Below are positions 36,240-44,248 of a stretch of DNA of 64,000 nucleotides, piece after piece. Under the pieces are notes generated by a model. The model worked only from the letters and a program-made list of their open reading frames with translations, ran no database searches and was not told the origin of the DNA. The stretch is taken from NCBI RefSeq assembly GCF_007747215.1, contig NZ_CP036273.1:3332322-3396321 (forward strand), read 5' to 3'. Every line of letters starts with the position of its first letter. Within the stretch, counting starts at the first letter, position 1. The position numbers and the translations under genes were made by a program. Origin of the DNA: Urbifossiella limnaea. GTDB lineage: Bacteria > Planctomycetota > Planctomycetia > Gemmatales > Gemmataceae.

Positions 36240-37646
36240 TCAGGCGAGAATCTCTTTGACCACCTTGCCATGGACATCTGTTAGCCGATAGTCGCGGCCC
36301 TGGAAGCGGAAGGTGAGCCGTTCGTGGTCGATGCCCAGCAGGTGGAGCATCGTGGCGTGCAGGTCGAACACCTCGACCACCTTTTCGGCCGCGTGGTAGC
36401 CGAAGTCGTCGGTGGCGCCGTGCGTCACGCCGCCCTTGATGCCGCCGCCGGCGAGCACGGCCGAGAAGCCCTTCATGTGGTGGTCGCGGCCGTTGCCGCC
36501 CTGCGACATCGGCGTGCGGCCGAACTCGCCGGTGAACACGATCAGCGTGTCGTCGAACATGCCGAGCCGCTTCAGGTCTTCCACCAGCGCCGCGAACGGC
36601 CGGTCCACCTCCTCGATCTTCAGGCGGATGCCGTCCTTCACACCGCCGTGGTGGTCCCAGTCGCGGTGGTACAGCTGGATGAAGCGGACGCCGCGCTGGG
36701 CGAGCCGGCGGGCCAGCAGGCAGTTGGCCGCGAACGAGCCGTCGGCCCCCTTCGTGCCGTAGCCCTCGAGCACGTTGCGCGGCTCGTTCGACAGGTCCAT
36801 CAGCGCCGGCACGCTGGTCTGCATCCGGAACGCGAGCTCGTACTGGGCGATGCGGGTGGCCACTTCCGGGTCGTCGACGGCGGTGCCGTGCAACTGGTTG
36901 AGGCGCGAGACGGCGTCGATCACGTCGCGCTGCTGGGCGGGGGCGACGCCGGGCGGGTTCGTGAGGTACAGGATCGGGTCGCCCTGGCCGCGGAGCTGCA
37001 CGCCCTGGAAGCGGCCCGGCAGGAAGCCCGGCCCCCACTGGCGGGCGGCGATCGGCTGGTTCTGCCCGCCGCGGCCGTTCGACGTGAGTACCACAAAGCC
37101 CGGCAAGTCCTGGGCCTCGGCCCCGATGCCGTAGGTGAGCCAGCTGCCCATGCTCGGCCGGCCGGACACGGTGGAACCCGTGTTCATAAACGTGTGGGCC
37201 GGGTCGTGGTTGATGGCCTCCGTCCGCAGCGATCGGACGACGCACAGGTCGTCGGCCACGCGCGGCAGGTGGGTGAACAGCTCGTTCATCTCGACGCCGC
37301 CGCGGCCGTGCTTCTTGAAGCCCCACTGCGGGCCGAAGCACGTCAGCCGGGCGCCTTGCAGCTGCGCGATCGGCTGGCCGCGGGTGACGGAGTCGGGCAT
37401 CGGCTGGCCGTGCATTTGGGCCAGCACGGGCTTGTTGTCGAACAACTCCAGGTGGCTCGGGCCGCCGGCCATCACCATGAAGATGACGCGCTTCGCCTTC
37501 GGCGGCAGGTGCGGCTGCGTGAGCACGCCGCGGGCCGCTTGCGCGGCGGCGTCCTGGGCGAACAGCGACGCGAGGGCCACGCCGCCGACGCCGCGCGCGG
37601 CCTGGCCGAGGAACGTGCGGCGCTTCAGGAGGTGGATCGGGTTCAT
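36240..37646 (-). CDS. DUF1501 domain protein
   Basis: A 468-residue member of the DUF1501 family. The leader has LKRRTFLGQAARGVGGVALA, a Tat-like or secretion leader. The putative metal-site segments are all present: MAGGPSHLELFDNKP near residue 50, LYHRDWDHHGG near 320, GEFGRTPMSQGG near 380 and GRDHHMKGFSAVLAGG. It follows the PSCyt/PSD1 gene by 13 bases with no inverted repeat between, unlike the other two pairs in this window. The start ATG 37646 fits the family. Function not established; a secreted hydrolase of the alkaline phosphatase superfamily is the best guess. Confidence 0.92.
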   Translation of the reverse strand: MNPIHLLKRRTFLGQAARGVGGVALASLFAQDAAAQAARGVLTQPHLPPKAKRVIFMVMAGGPSHLELFDNKPVLAQMHGQPMPDSVTRGQPIAQLQGARLTCFGPQWGFKKHGRGGVEMNELFTHLPRVADDLCVVRSLRTEAINHDPAHTFMNTGSTVSGRPSMGSWLTYGIGAEAQDLPGFVVLTSNGRGGQNQPIAARQWGPGFLPGRFQGVQLRGQGDPILYLTNPPGVAPAQQRDVIDAVSRLNQLHGTAVDDPEVATRIAQYELAFRMQTSVPALMDLSNEPRNVLEGYGTKGADGSFAANCLLARRLAQRGVRFIQLYHRDWDHHGGVKDGIRLKIEEVDRPFAALVEDLKRLGMFDDTLIVFTGEFGRTPMSQGGNGRDHHMKGFSAVLAGGGIKGGVTHGATDDFGYHAAEKVVEVFDLHATMLHLLGIDHERLTFRFQGRDYRLTDVHGKVVKEILA

Positions 37647-37659
37647 CGCTCGACCTCGG

Positions 37660-39987
37660 TTACTGGCGCGTGATCGATTCGTGGAGGTTCAGCACGGCGC
37701 GGCAGACGTTCGTCCACGCCGCCAGTTCGGCCGGGTTCACGCCCGCAGGCGCCGGCCGGTCGCCGACGGCCAGCAGCCGGGCCGCGTTCGCCGGCTGTGC
37801 CGCGTACTCGGCCCGCTGCCGCGCCAGCAGTTCCCGCAGCACCGCCGCCTCCTCCGGCTTCGGGGCGCGGCTCGTCGCGGTGGTAAACGCCCACGCCAAC
37901 TTCGCGCCGTCGTCGGCCCCGCCCTCGGCGAGCGCCCGGGCGGCGAAGGCGCGAGCGGCTTCGACGAACACGGGGTCGTTCAGCAGCACGAGTGCCTGCT
38001 GCGGGATGTTCGAGCGCGGCCGGTCGCACGTACACTCCTCGCGGCTCGGGGCGTCGAACGCCACCATCGCGGGGTGCAGGAACGTCCGCTGCCAGTGCGT
38101 GTACAGGCCGCGGCGGTACACCTTCTCGCCGGCGTCCTTCTGCCACTCGCGGGTGGGGAAGTTCAGCGCCGCCCAGTAGCCGGGCGGCTGGTAGGGGAAC
38201 ACGCTCTTGCCGCCGATCTGGTGGTTCAACAGGCCGGCGGACGCGAGCGCCCCGTCGCGCACGAACTCGGCGTCGAGCCGCCACCGGCCCTGGCGCGCCA
38301 GGAGCCGGTTGAACGGGTCACGCTCGCGCAGCGCGGGCGTCTCGGCCGACGACTGGCGGTACGTCTCCGACGTGACGATGAGCCGCACGAGCCGCTTCAC
38401 GTCCCAGTCGCTCTGGAACTCGGCCGCGAGCCAGTCGAGCAGTTCGGGGTGTGTCGGCAACTCGCCCTGAGCCCCGGATTCTTCGAGTGACTTCGAGATG
38501 CCGGTGCCGAAGAACTGCTTCCAGACGCGGTTCACGAACACGCGGGCCGTCAGCGGGTTGTCCGCCGACACCGTCCAGCGGGCCAGGTCGAGCCGCGTCG
38601 GTCGCTGCTTCGCGTCGCCGCGCTGCATCGGCGGCAGGAAGGCGGGCGTGTTCGGCGCCACGACGGGGCCGGTGGCGTCGAGCCAGTTGCCGCGCGGCAG
38701 GACGCGTACGGTCCGCGGCGCACCGGCCTTCGTCACCAGGGCGCGGGGGACGCTGGCCTCCAGCTCGGCCCGCGCCTTCTCGGCTGCGGTCGCGGCGGCA
38801 CGCTCGGCCTTCAGCGCGGCCACGGGTACGACTGCGGCGCGGGCCGACAGCGTCTTCTGCGCGGCCGCCGCGGCTGCGGTCAGCGCGGCGAGGCGCTTCT
38901 CCTCCTCGGGCGTCGGCACCGGCAGGCCCGGCTCGCGGCGGCCGACGGCCCCCTCCTGCACGTCGGCAAAGAACGCGGCCATGCTGTAGAAGTCGGCGGC
39001 GGTGTACGGGTCGAACTTGTGGTTGTGGCACTCGGCGCACATGATCGTGCCGCCGAGCCACACCTGGCCGAAGTTCCGCACCCGATCCGCGGCGTACTTC
39101 GCCTCGTACTCCTTCGCCTGCGCCCCACCCTCTTCGGTCGTTTGCAGCAGCCGGTTGTAGGCCGTCGCGACCTGCTGCCACAGCGTCGGCTGCGGCAGCA
39201 GGTCGCCGGCCAGCTGCTCGATCGTGAACTGGTCGAACCGCAGGTTCGCGTTGAATGAGCGGATGACGTAGTCGCGGTACGGCGACACGTTCATGGGGTT
39301 GTCGCTGTGGTAGCCGATGGAGTCGGCGTAGCGCACGAGGTCGAGCCAGAACACCGCCATCCGCTCGCCGTAGTGCGGCGACGCCAGCAGCCGCTCGACC
39401 AGCTTCTCGTAGGCGTCCGGGGCCGCGTCGGTCACGAAGGCCCGCACCTCGGCCGGTGTCGGCGGCAGGCCGGTCAGGTCGAGGGTGAGGCGGCGGACGA
39501 GTGTGCTCTTGTCGGCGGGCGCGGCGGGGGGCAGCTTCTCCTTCGCCAGCCGGGAGCGGACGAAGCGGTCGATCAGGGTCACGCCCGCGGCGTCGGGCGC
39601 GGCGGGGCGCTTCAGCTTGGCGAACGACCAGTGCTCGCCGTACTTCGCCCCCTCGTTTACCCAGCGGCGGAGCGTGTCGATTTGATCCGCGGTCAGCGGC
39701 GGCTTCTTGGCGGCGGCCGGCGGCATCTTTTCGGTCGGCTCGGCCGTGGTGAGGCGCTTCAGGAACTCGCTGGCGTCGGCCTTGCCCGGGGCGATCGCGC
39801 CGGCCTTCACGGCGTCGTCGCGGACGTCGAGCCGCAGGTCGGCCTTGCGCGACTTCTCGTCGGGGCCGTGGCACGTGAAGCACTGCGTCGCCAGGATCGG
39901 CCGCACGTCCCTGGCGTAATCGACGGGGTCGGCCGCGGCGCCGGCGGCGGCGACGGTCAGTAGCGCGGCGGCGAGGGGGAACCGCAT
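37660..39987 (-). CDS. PSCyt1-PSCyt2(DUF1549)-PSD1(DUF1553) secreted planctomycete protein
   Basis: A 775-residue exported protein. A signal peptide covers about residues 1-20. PSCyt1 has QCFTCHGPDEKSRKADL (CXXCH near residue 38). PSCyt2/DUF1549 covers about 135-320 and ends in MCAECHNHKFDPYTAADFYS. A coiled, Ala/Glu-rich linker (about 355-420) leads to PSD1/DUF1553 (about 450-770, GAQGELPTHPELLDWLAAEF). This is the normal, insertion-free architecture, and sets the baseline against which the LamG-containing copy at 3660 is unusual. ATG 39987 is preferred to a GTG two codons earlier. It is translationally close to the DUF1501 gene. Role unknown. Confidence 0.93.
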   Translation of the reverse strand: MRFPLAAALLTVAAAGAAADPVDYARDVRPILATQCFTCHGPDEKSRKADLRLDVRDDAVKAGAIAPGKADASEFLKRLTTAEPTEKMPPAAAKKPPLTADQIDTLRRWVNEGAKYGEHWSFAKLKRPAAPDAAGVTLIDRFVRSRLAKEKLPPAAPADKSTLVRRLTLDLTGLPPTPAEVRAFVTDAAPDAYEKLVERLLASPHYGERMAVFWLDLVRYADSIGYHSDNPMNVSPYRDYVIRSFNANLRFDQFTIEQLAGDLLPQPTLWQQVATAYNRLLQTTEEGGAQAKEYEAKYAADRVRNFGQVWLGGTIMCAECHNHKFDPYTAADFYSMAAFFADVQEGAVGRREPGLPVPTPEEEKRLAALTAAAAAAQKTLSARAAVVPVAALKAERAAATAAEKARAELEASVPRALVTKAGAPRTVRVLPRGNWLDATGPVVAPNTPAFLPPMQRGDAKQRPTRLDLARWTVSADNPLTARVFVNRVWKQFFGTGISKSLEESGAQGELPTHPELLDWLAAEFQSDWDVKRLVRLIVTSETYRQSSAETPALRERDPFNRLLARQGRWRLDAEFVRDGALASAGLLNHQIGGKSVFPYQPPGYWAALNFPTREWQKDAGEKVYRRGLYTHWQRTFLHPAMVAFDAPSREECTCDRPRSNIPQQALVLLNDPVFVEAARAFAARALAEGGADDGAKLAWAFTTATSRAPKPEEAAVLRELLARQRAEYAAQPANAARLLAVGDRPAPAGVNPAELAAWTNVCRAVLNLHESITRQ

Positions 39988-40048
39988 GGGCACCGCTCGG
40001 AGAAGGGTGGCGGGGCGGGCAGGGGGGTTAGTGTATCGGGTCCGGCAG

Positions 40049-40120
40049 TGGGCCGTGTGGGAGTCGAACCCACTTCCAATCCGTTATGAGCGGACTGCTC
40101 GACCGTTGAGCTTCCGGCCC
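40049..40120 (-). tRNA. tRNA with CAU anticodon (Met or lysidine-type Ile), divergent
   Basis: A 72-nt cloverleaf folds on the minus strand. The acceptor GGGCCGG pairs with ACGGCCC except for a G-A mismatch at the seventh pair. The D stem is GCTC/GAGC; the anticodon stem GTCCG/CGGAT has loop CTCATAA, so the anticodon is CAU. The variable loop has 5 bases, and the T arm GTGGG/CCCAC has loop TTCGACT. Discriminator A; CCA is not encoded. Oddities are A instead of U at position 8, C at position 21, and a short D loop. A CAU anticodon could mean elongator Met or, if the C is changed to lysidine, Ile; it does not look like initiator tRNA, which needs three G-C pairs in the anticodon stem. It has its own promoter just upstream. 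Confidence 0.8.
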
Positions 40121-40132
40121 CGGCGGAAGGGC

Positions 40133-40141
40133 ATTGTAGCA
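40133..40141 (-). promoter_or_regulatory. Extended -10 promoter of the tRNA gene
   Basis: Read on the minus strand, TGCTACAAT is an extended -10 (TGn followed by TACAAT, five of six matches to TATAAT). Transcription would begin near 40126, about 6 bases before tRNA position 1. No good -35 is seen; that place is taken by the palindrome at 40151-40178. Confidence 0.5.
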
Positions 40142-40150
40142 GACGTGAGG

Positions 40151-40178
40151 AAGCCCGGGGACGGCCGTCCCCGGGCTT
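40151..40178 (-). terminator. Perfect 28-base palindrome, likely terminator of the TPR/EF-hand gene
   Basis: A perfect inverted repeat (AAGCCCGGGGAC-GGCC-GTCCCCGGGCTT) lies 11 bases after the stop of the TPR/EF-hand gene and directly upstream of the tRNA promoter. On the plus strand it ends in TTTT; on the minus strand it is preceded by AAAA and followed by TTCCTC, a weak U-tract. It probably separates the two transcripts. Confidence 0.65.
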
Positions 40179-40189
40179 TTCGCCAGTGG

Positions 40190-41350
40190 CTACCGCGGCT
40201 TCAGGACCAGGTCGAACGTCGGCCGGGTGCGGCCGTCGCGGAGCGTGACCCCGGCCCGGCTGAACGCGATCCGGTCGGGGTGCGACTCGTCGCGCTCGTG
40301 CCGGCACGACACAGCCACGATCCCCGCTTCCGTGACCGACTGCACCTCGCCCGGGTCGGCGACGCCGTTGCCGTTCGCGTCGCGCCACAGGGCCAGCCCG
40401 CGCAGTTCGACCCCGGTGAGGCGGCCGTCGCGGTCGTCGTCCAGGGCCGACAGTGCCGCGTAGCCGTGCTCCCAGAACAGCCAAAACGTGACGCTGCCGA
40501 AGAACTGCAGCGCCGAGTCTACCTCGCCGCGGCCGGCCGGGTCGTAGACCAGCCACGCGGCGTCCTTCGTGATCCACGTCCAGCGCTTCTTGATGCCGGA
40601 GCCGTCGGCGTCGAAGCGGACGGCGGCGCGCGTGTCTTCCAGGTCGGCGGCGCCGAGCCCGTCGCGGAGCGGCACCGCGATCGGCGTGATCGGCCGCGGC
40701 AACTGCTTCAGCTTCTCCGTCTTCGTCTTCAGGTCGGCGATCTCGGCGGCGTCCTTCGTGGCGTCCAGCAGCGGCACGAGGTAGCCGGCGGCCTCCGCGG
40801 TGACGGTGTGGCCGCCGAGCCCGAGTGCCGTCAGGTCCTTGTCCTTCGCCCAGCCGTCGCGCAGGACGGCCCGGTACGCCTCGACCGCCTTCGCCTTGTC
40901 GCCCGACTGGTCGATGACCCACGCCCGCCCGAGCACCGCGGCCGGGTCGCCCGGGGCGAGCTTCACCGCCTTCTCGTACAGGGCCATCGACTTGAGGAGG
41001 TGGTCCTTCGCGGCGGCCTCCGCGCCGGCGTCCTTACCCTTGCCCGACTTTCCGAACGGCACAAACGGCGGCTCGTACCCGAACCACAGGCCGCCGTTCT
41101 TGCCGTCCTTGCGGACCTCGAGCGCGCCGGCGCGCGTCGTGTACGCCATGGCGTGCGCCCGGGCCAGGTTCAGCACGGCCTTCGCGTCCTTCGGGTTCTC
41201 CTTCACGTGGGCTTCGAGGTTAGACACGACGCGCTCGACCGGCACCTTTTCGGTCTCGACGCGCATGTACCGCGCCGGGGCGGTGCCGGCGACGGCGGCG
41301 GCCGCGGCCAGGCCGAGGGCCGCGGCGCGGACAGACAGAGGCGTGGGCAT
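40190..41350 (-). CDS. Secreted TPR protein with RTX-like/EF-hand calcium-binding tail
   Basis: A 386-residue exported protein with a signal peptide of about 26 residues. TPR-like helices lie at about 35-65 (VVSNLEAHVKENPKDAKAVL) and 110-160 (SMALYEKAVKLAPGDPAAVL). Residues about 250-350 match the domain seen next to RTX/hemolysin repeats: FDADGSGIKKRWTWI, then LVYDPAGRG, ALDDDRDGRL and LWRDANGNGVADPGEV, with EF-hand type DxDxDG loops. Ca2+ binding is inferred. The start ATG 41350 has a signal peptide directly after it. A TATGAT -10 is visible at 41385-41390 (minus). Divergent from cdsA. No function is established. Confidence 0.75.
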   Translation of the reverse strand: MPTPLSVRAAALGLAAAAAVAGTAPARYMRVETEKVPVERVVSNLEAHVKENPKDAKAVLNLARAHAMAYTTRAGALEVRKDGKNGGLWFGYEPPFVPFGKSGKGKDAGAEAAAKDHLLKSMALYEKAVKLAPGDPAAVLGRAWVIDQSGDKAKAVEAYRAVLRDGWAKDKDLTALGLGGHTVTAEAAGYLVPLLDATKDAAEIADLKTKTEKLKQLPRPITPIAVPLRDGLGAADLEDTRAAVRFDADGSGIKKRWTWITKDAAWLVYDPAGRGEVDSALQFFGSVTFWLFWEHGYAALSALDDDRDGRLTGVELRGLALWRDANGNGVADPGEVQSVTEAGIVAVSCRHERDESHPDRIAFSRAGVTLRDGRTRPTFDLVLKPR

Positions 41351-41494
41351 GGGAGCTCCGGGGGGACGGGAGTGGGCAGGGGGGATCATACCGCAACAGG
41401 GGCGCGGAAGCACGCCGCGGGCGGGTGGTCGTTGCGCCGCGTTACGGTAGCATTCCCCCCACCGAACCGCCCCCCCGTCGATACCGGGTGCCCA

Positions 41495-42487
41495 GTGACG
41501 GACGCCGCCCGCGACCGCCTCATCAACCCGCTCGCGGCGCTCGACCACCCGGCCACGCTCGTCCTCCTCGCCCTCGCCTTCGCGCCGCTCGTGATCGGCC
41601 CGGTCTTCCTGAAGTTGGCCCGCAAGCGGATCACGACCGAGACGCGGCACGACGCCCGCCGCCGCGCCCGCGGCTGGCTCTGGGTGGTACCGGCGATGGC
41701 CGCCCCCGTGCTCCTCGGCGCGGCGTGGGTCATCGTCGGCGTCGCGGCCCTCAGCGCGCTGTGCTTCCGCGACTTCACCCGCGTCACCGGCTTGTTCCGC
41801 GAGAAGCTCATCTGCTACGCCGTCCTCCTCGGCATGGCGGTGATCCAGTTCGCGGCGCTCGACAACTTCCCCGGCCTGTTCGCCGCCGCGTTCCCGCTCA
41901 CGATCGCCTGCGTCGCCGGGTTCGCGGCCGCGCAGGACCGGCCGAAAGGCTACCTCCAGCGCGTCGCGCTGGGCGCGGTCGCGTTCGCGCTGTTCGGCAG
42001 CTGCCTCGGCCACCTCAGCTACCTGGCGAACGACCCCAACTACCGGCCGAAGCTGGCGCTGGTGCTGGTCGCGGTCGGGTTTTGGGACGTGGCCCGCTAC
42101 GTCGTCGGCAAAACGGTCCGAGGGCGACAGCTCGCCCCGAACACGACGCCGGACCGCACCGTCGCCGGCTCGGTAGCGGGGGCGGTCGTGGTGCTGGCAC
42201 TCGTGTACGGCGTCGGCCCGCTGGTGTTCGCCGGCACGCCGCTGGAGAACCCGCTGCCGCTGCTCGCCCTCGGCGCCCTCCTCGCCGTCGCGGCCCAGCT
42301 CGGCGACCTGATGCTCGCGTCGATCAAGCGCGACACCGGCGTCGACACGCTGGACAACGTTATCCCCGGCCACGGCGGGGTACTCGACCGCTTCGACAGC
42401 ATGATCCTGGTGGCCCCGGTGGCGTACCACGGCATCAGCTTCTTCGGCGGCCTGAACCTGGAGGCGGGGCGGGTGTTGACCGGGTGA
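41495..42487 (+). CDS. cdsA: Phosphatidate cytidylyltransferase (CdsA type)
   Basis: A 330-residue inner-membrane enzyme that makes CDP-diacylglycerol from phosphatidate and CTP, the branch point of phospholipid synthesis. It has about eight membrane segments. The C-terminal CdsA signature is SIKRDTGVDTLDNVIPGHGG followed by VLDRFDS, near residues 270-300, with the conserved K/R, D and GHGG-x-DR-x-DS residues. The Lys-Asp of the usual KRxxxxKD is here TLD, a change in the signature. The start is GTG 41495 (VTDAARDRL), the only sensible one after the upstream gap. It is followed by the PlsC-like gene on the same strand after 119 bases that hold an inverted repeat. Confidence 0.85.
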   Translation: MTDAARDRLINPLAALDHPATLVLLALAFAPLVIGPVFLKLARKRITTETRHDARRRARGWLWVVPAMAAPVLLGAAWVIVGVAALSALCFRDFTRVTGLFREKLICYAVLLGMAVIQFAALDNFPGLFAAAFPLTIACVAGFAAAQDRPKGYLQRVALGAVAFALFGSCLGHLSYLANDPNYRPKLALVLVAVGFWDVARYVVGKTVRGRQLAPNTTPDRTVAGSVAGAVVVLALVYGVGPLVFAGTPLENPLPLLALGALLAVAAQLGDLMLASIKRDTGVDTLDNVIPGHGGVLDRFDSMILVAPVAYHGISFFGGLNLEAGRVLTG

Positions 42488-42492
42488 GGCGG

Positions 42493-42599
42493 ATTGCGGA
42501 ATGCGAATTTCGGAACGCGGCATACAAAGCCACCACCCAGGCGAGCGACCGCATGACCCTTGTCCGGTATTCCGCGTTCCGAAACCCGCACTCCGCAAC
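42493..42599. repeat. Long imperfect inverted repeat between cdsA and the acyltransferase gene
   Basis: Arms 42493-42525 and 42567-42599 match in 28 of 33 positions, with a 41-base loop. Four of the five mismatches are A/G differences between arms: they give A-C on the plus strand but G-U wobbles on the minus strand, so RNA copied from the minus strand would fold better. The arms are noticeably richer in A and T than the flanking genes. It is probably a mobile-type intergenic repeat; a role in the cdsA transcript is possible. Confidence 0.8.
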
Positions 42600-42606
42600 C
42601 CCCGCG

Positions 42607-43335
42607 ATGGACGACTTCAAACTCCGCCCCGCCGAAGACCTCGGCCTGAAGGTCTGGGAGCGGTTGTCGAGTGTGCGGCGAGAGAGCGGGCCGTTCCTCA
42701 CCGCCGTCCACACTGGATGGGCACTTCTGGCGCGGACGTACTTCTCGCTGTGGCACCGCCTCCGCGTCGTCGGCAAGGAACACCTGCCGACGCAGTTCCC
42801 GTTCGTGCTGTGCTCGAATCACTCGAGCCACCTCGACGCGCTGGCCCTGGTCGCGCCCCTGCGGATGGGGCTGCGGGCGAAGACGTTCGCGCTGGCGGCC
42901 GGCGACACGTTCTTCGAGAGCGCGTGGACCACGGCGTTCGCGGCCGGGTTCATCAACGCCCTGCCGATCTGGCGGAAGAAGCGGACGCCGCAGGCGCTGA
43001 AGGAACTGCGGGAGAAGCTGGTGAACACGCCGTGCGGGTACGTCGTGTTCCCCGAGGGCGGCCGCACCCGCGACGGCAACCTCACGCCGTTCAAGGGCGG
43101 GGTCGGGATGGTGGTGGCCGGCACGTCGGTGCCGGTGGTGCCGTGCCACATCAGCGGCACCTTCGACGCCATGCCGGCCGGGGTACGGTTCCCGCGGCCG
43201 CGGCGCATCACCATCCGCGTCGGCCCGGCGGCGACGTTCGACGACGTGAAGAACGACAAGCACGGCTGGAACCGGGTGATGACGGTCGTGGAGGAGCGCG
43301 TGAAGGCGCTCGCGGCCGACGCCGCCGGCCGGTAG
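42607..43335 (+). CDS. 1-acyl-sn-glycerol-3-phosphate acyltransferase family (PlsC-like)
   Basis: A 242-residue acyltransferase that would add the second acyl chain to lysophosphatidate. Motif I is NHSSHLDAL (H-x4-D) near residue 77, motif II near 115-125 includes INALPIWRKK, and motif III is FPEGGRTRDG near 145, with the final VPCHISG block near 178. It is membrane-associated but has no long membrane segment. ATG 42607 begins just after the inverted repeat. With cdsA upstream it forms a small phospholipid synthesis pair. Substrate chain length and whether it acts on other lysophospholipids cannot be judged. Confidence 0.88.
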   Translation: MDDFKLRPAEDLGLKVWERLSSVRRESGPFLTAVHTGWALLARTYFSLWHRLRVVGKEHLPTQFPFVLCSNHSSHLDALALVAPLRMGLRAKTFALAAGDTFFESAWTTAFAAGFINALPIWRKKRTPQALKELREKLVNTPCGYVVFPEGGRTRDGNLTPFKGGVGMVVAGTSVPVVPCHISGTFDAMPAGVRFPRPRRITIRVGPAATFDDVKNDKHGWNRVMTVVEERVKALAADAAGR

Positions 43336-43363
43336 AGTAGGGGTTCCCTCCCGGAGCCCCGCC

Positions 43364-44248
43364 ATGCCCCGCACCCGCCGCGACTTCCTCCGCGCCGCCG
43401 CCGCCCTCGCCGCGTCGCCCGGCGTCGCCGCCGCCATCGACCCCATCCGCCGCCCCGGCCCCACCGCCGACCTGAAGCTCAGCCTCGCCGCGTACAGCTT
43501 CCGGCAGTTCCTCGACCCGAAGGGCGGGTCGATGACGCTGTTCGACTTCATCGACCTCGCCGCCGACCTGCCGCTCGACGGCGTCGAGCTCACGTCGTAC
43601 TACTTCGCCGAGACCTCGGACGCCTACCTGGACAAGCTCCGCGACCACGCCACACGGAAGCGGCGGCCAATCTCCGGGGTGCCGGTCCGCAGCGAGTTCA
43701 CGCTGAGGGACGACGCCCGCCGCGCCCGTGAGGTGCAGCATGTGAAGGACTGGACGGCTCGGGCCGCCCGGCTCGGGGCGCGGACCGTCCGCATCTTCGC
43801 CGGCAACGTCGAGAAGGGGGAGGCGTTCGCCGACGCCCAGCGCCGCGTGGTGGCGTGCCTGAACGAGTGCTGCCCGGTCGCCGAGCGGCTCGGCGTGCAA
43901 CTGGCGCTGGAGAACCACGGCGGCATCACGGACACGGCCGAGCACCTGCTGGAACTGGTGCGGCCGGTCCGCAGCCCGGCCCTCGGGGTGAACATCGACA
44001 CCGGCAACTTCCGCACCGCCGACCCGTACCGCGAAATTGCGGCGATCGTGCCGTACGGCGTGGTGGCGCAGGTGAAGACGGAAATGTTCCCGGGCGGCAA
44101 GCGCGAGGAGGCCGACCTGGCGCGGGTGGTCCGCATCCTGAAGGACGGCAACTTTCACGGCTACGTCGCGCTGGAGTACGAGGCCGCGGAAGACCCCAAG
44201 GTGGCGGTGCCTCGCCACGTCCGCGAGTTGCGCCGGCTCATTGGCTGA
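43364..44248 (+). CDS. Exported sugar phosphate isomerase/epimerase-like TIM barrel protein
   Basis: A 294-residue xylose-isomerase-like barrel. The leader is MPRTRRDFLRAAAALAASPG, a Tat signal (RRDFL), so it acts folded outside the cytoplasm. The metal-site segments are LALENHGG (Glu), VNIDTGNF (Asp), then QVKTEMF and VALEYEAA (Glu), as in hydroxypyruvate isomerase/IolE relatives. The ribosome site GGAGCC precedes ATG 43364. A TAGAGT hexamer overlaps the previous stop and could be its -10. The last 11 bases overlap the convergent phosphatase-like gene. The substrate is unknown; these proteins are numerous in planctomycetes. Confidence 0.86.
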   Translation: MPRTRRDFLRAAAALAASPGVAAAIDPIRRPGPTADLKLSLAAYSFRQFLDPKGGSMTLFDFIDLAADLPLDGVELTSYYFAETSDAYLDKLRDHATRKRRPISGVPVRSEFTLRDDARRAREVQHVKDWTARAARLGARTVRIFAGNVEKGEAFADAQRRVVACLNECCPVAERLGVQLALENHGGITDTAEHLLELVRPVRSPALGVNIDTGNFRTADPYREIAAIVPYGVVAQVKTEMFPGGKREEADLARVVRILKDGNFHGYVALEYEAAEDPKVAVPRHVRELRRLIG

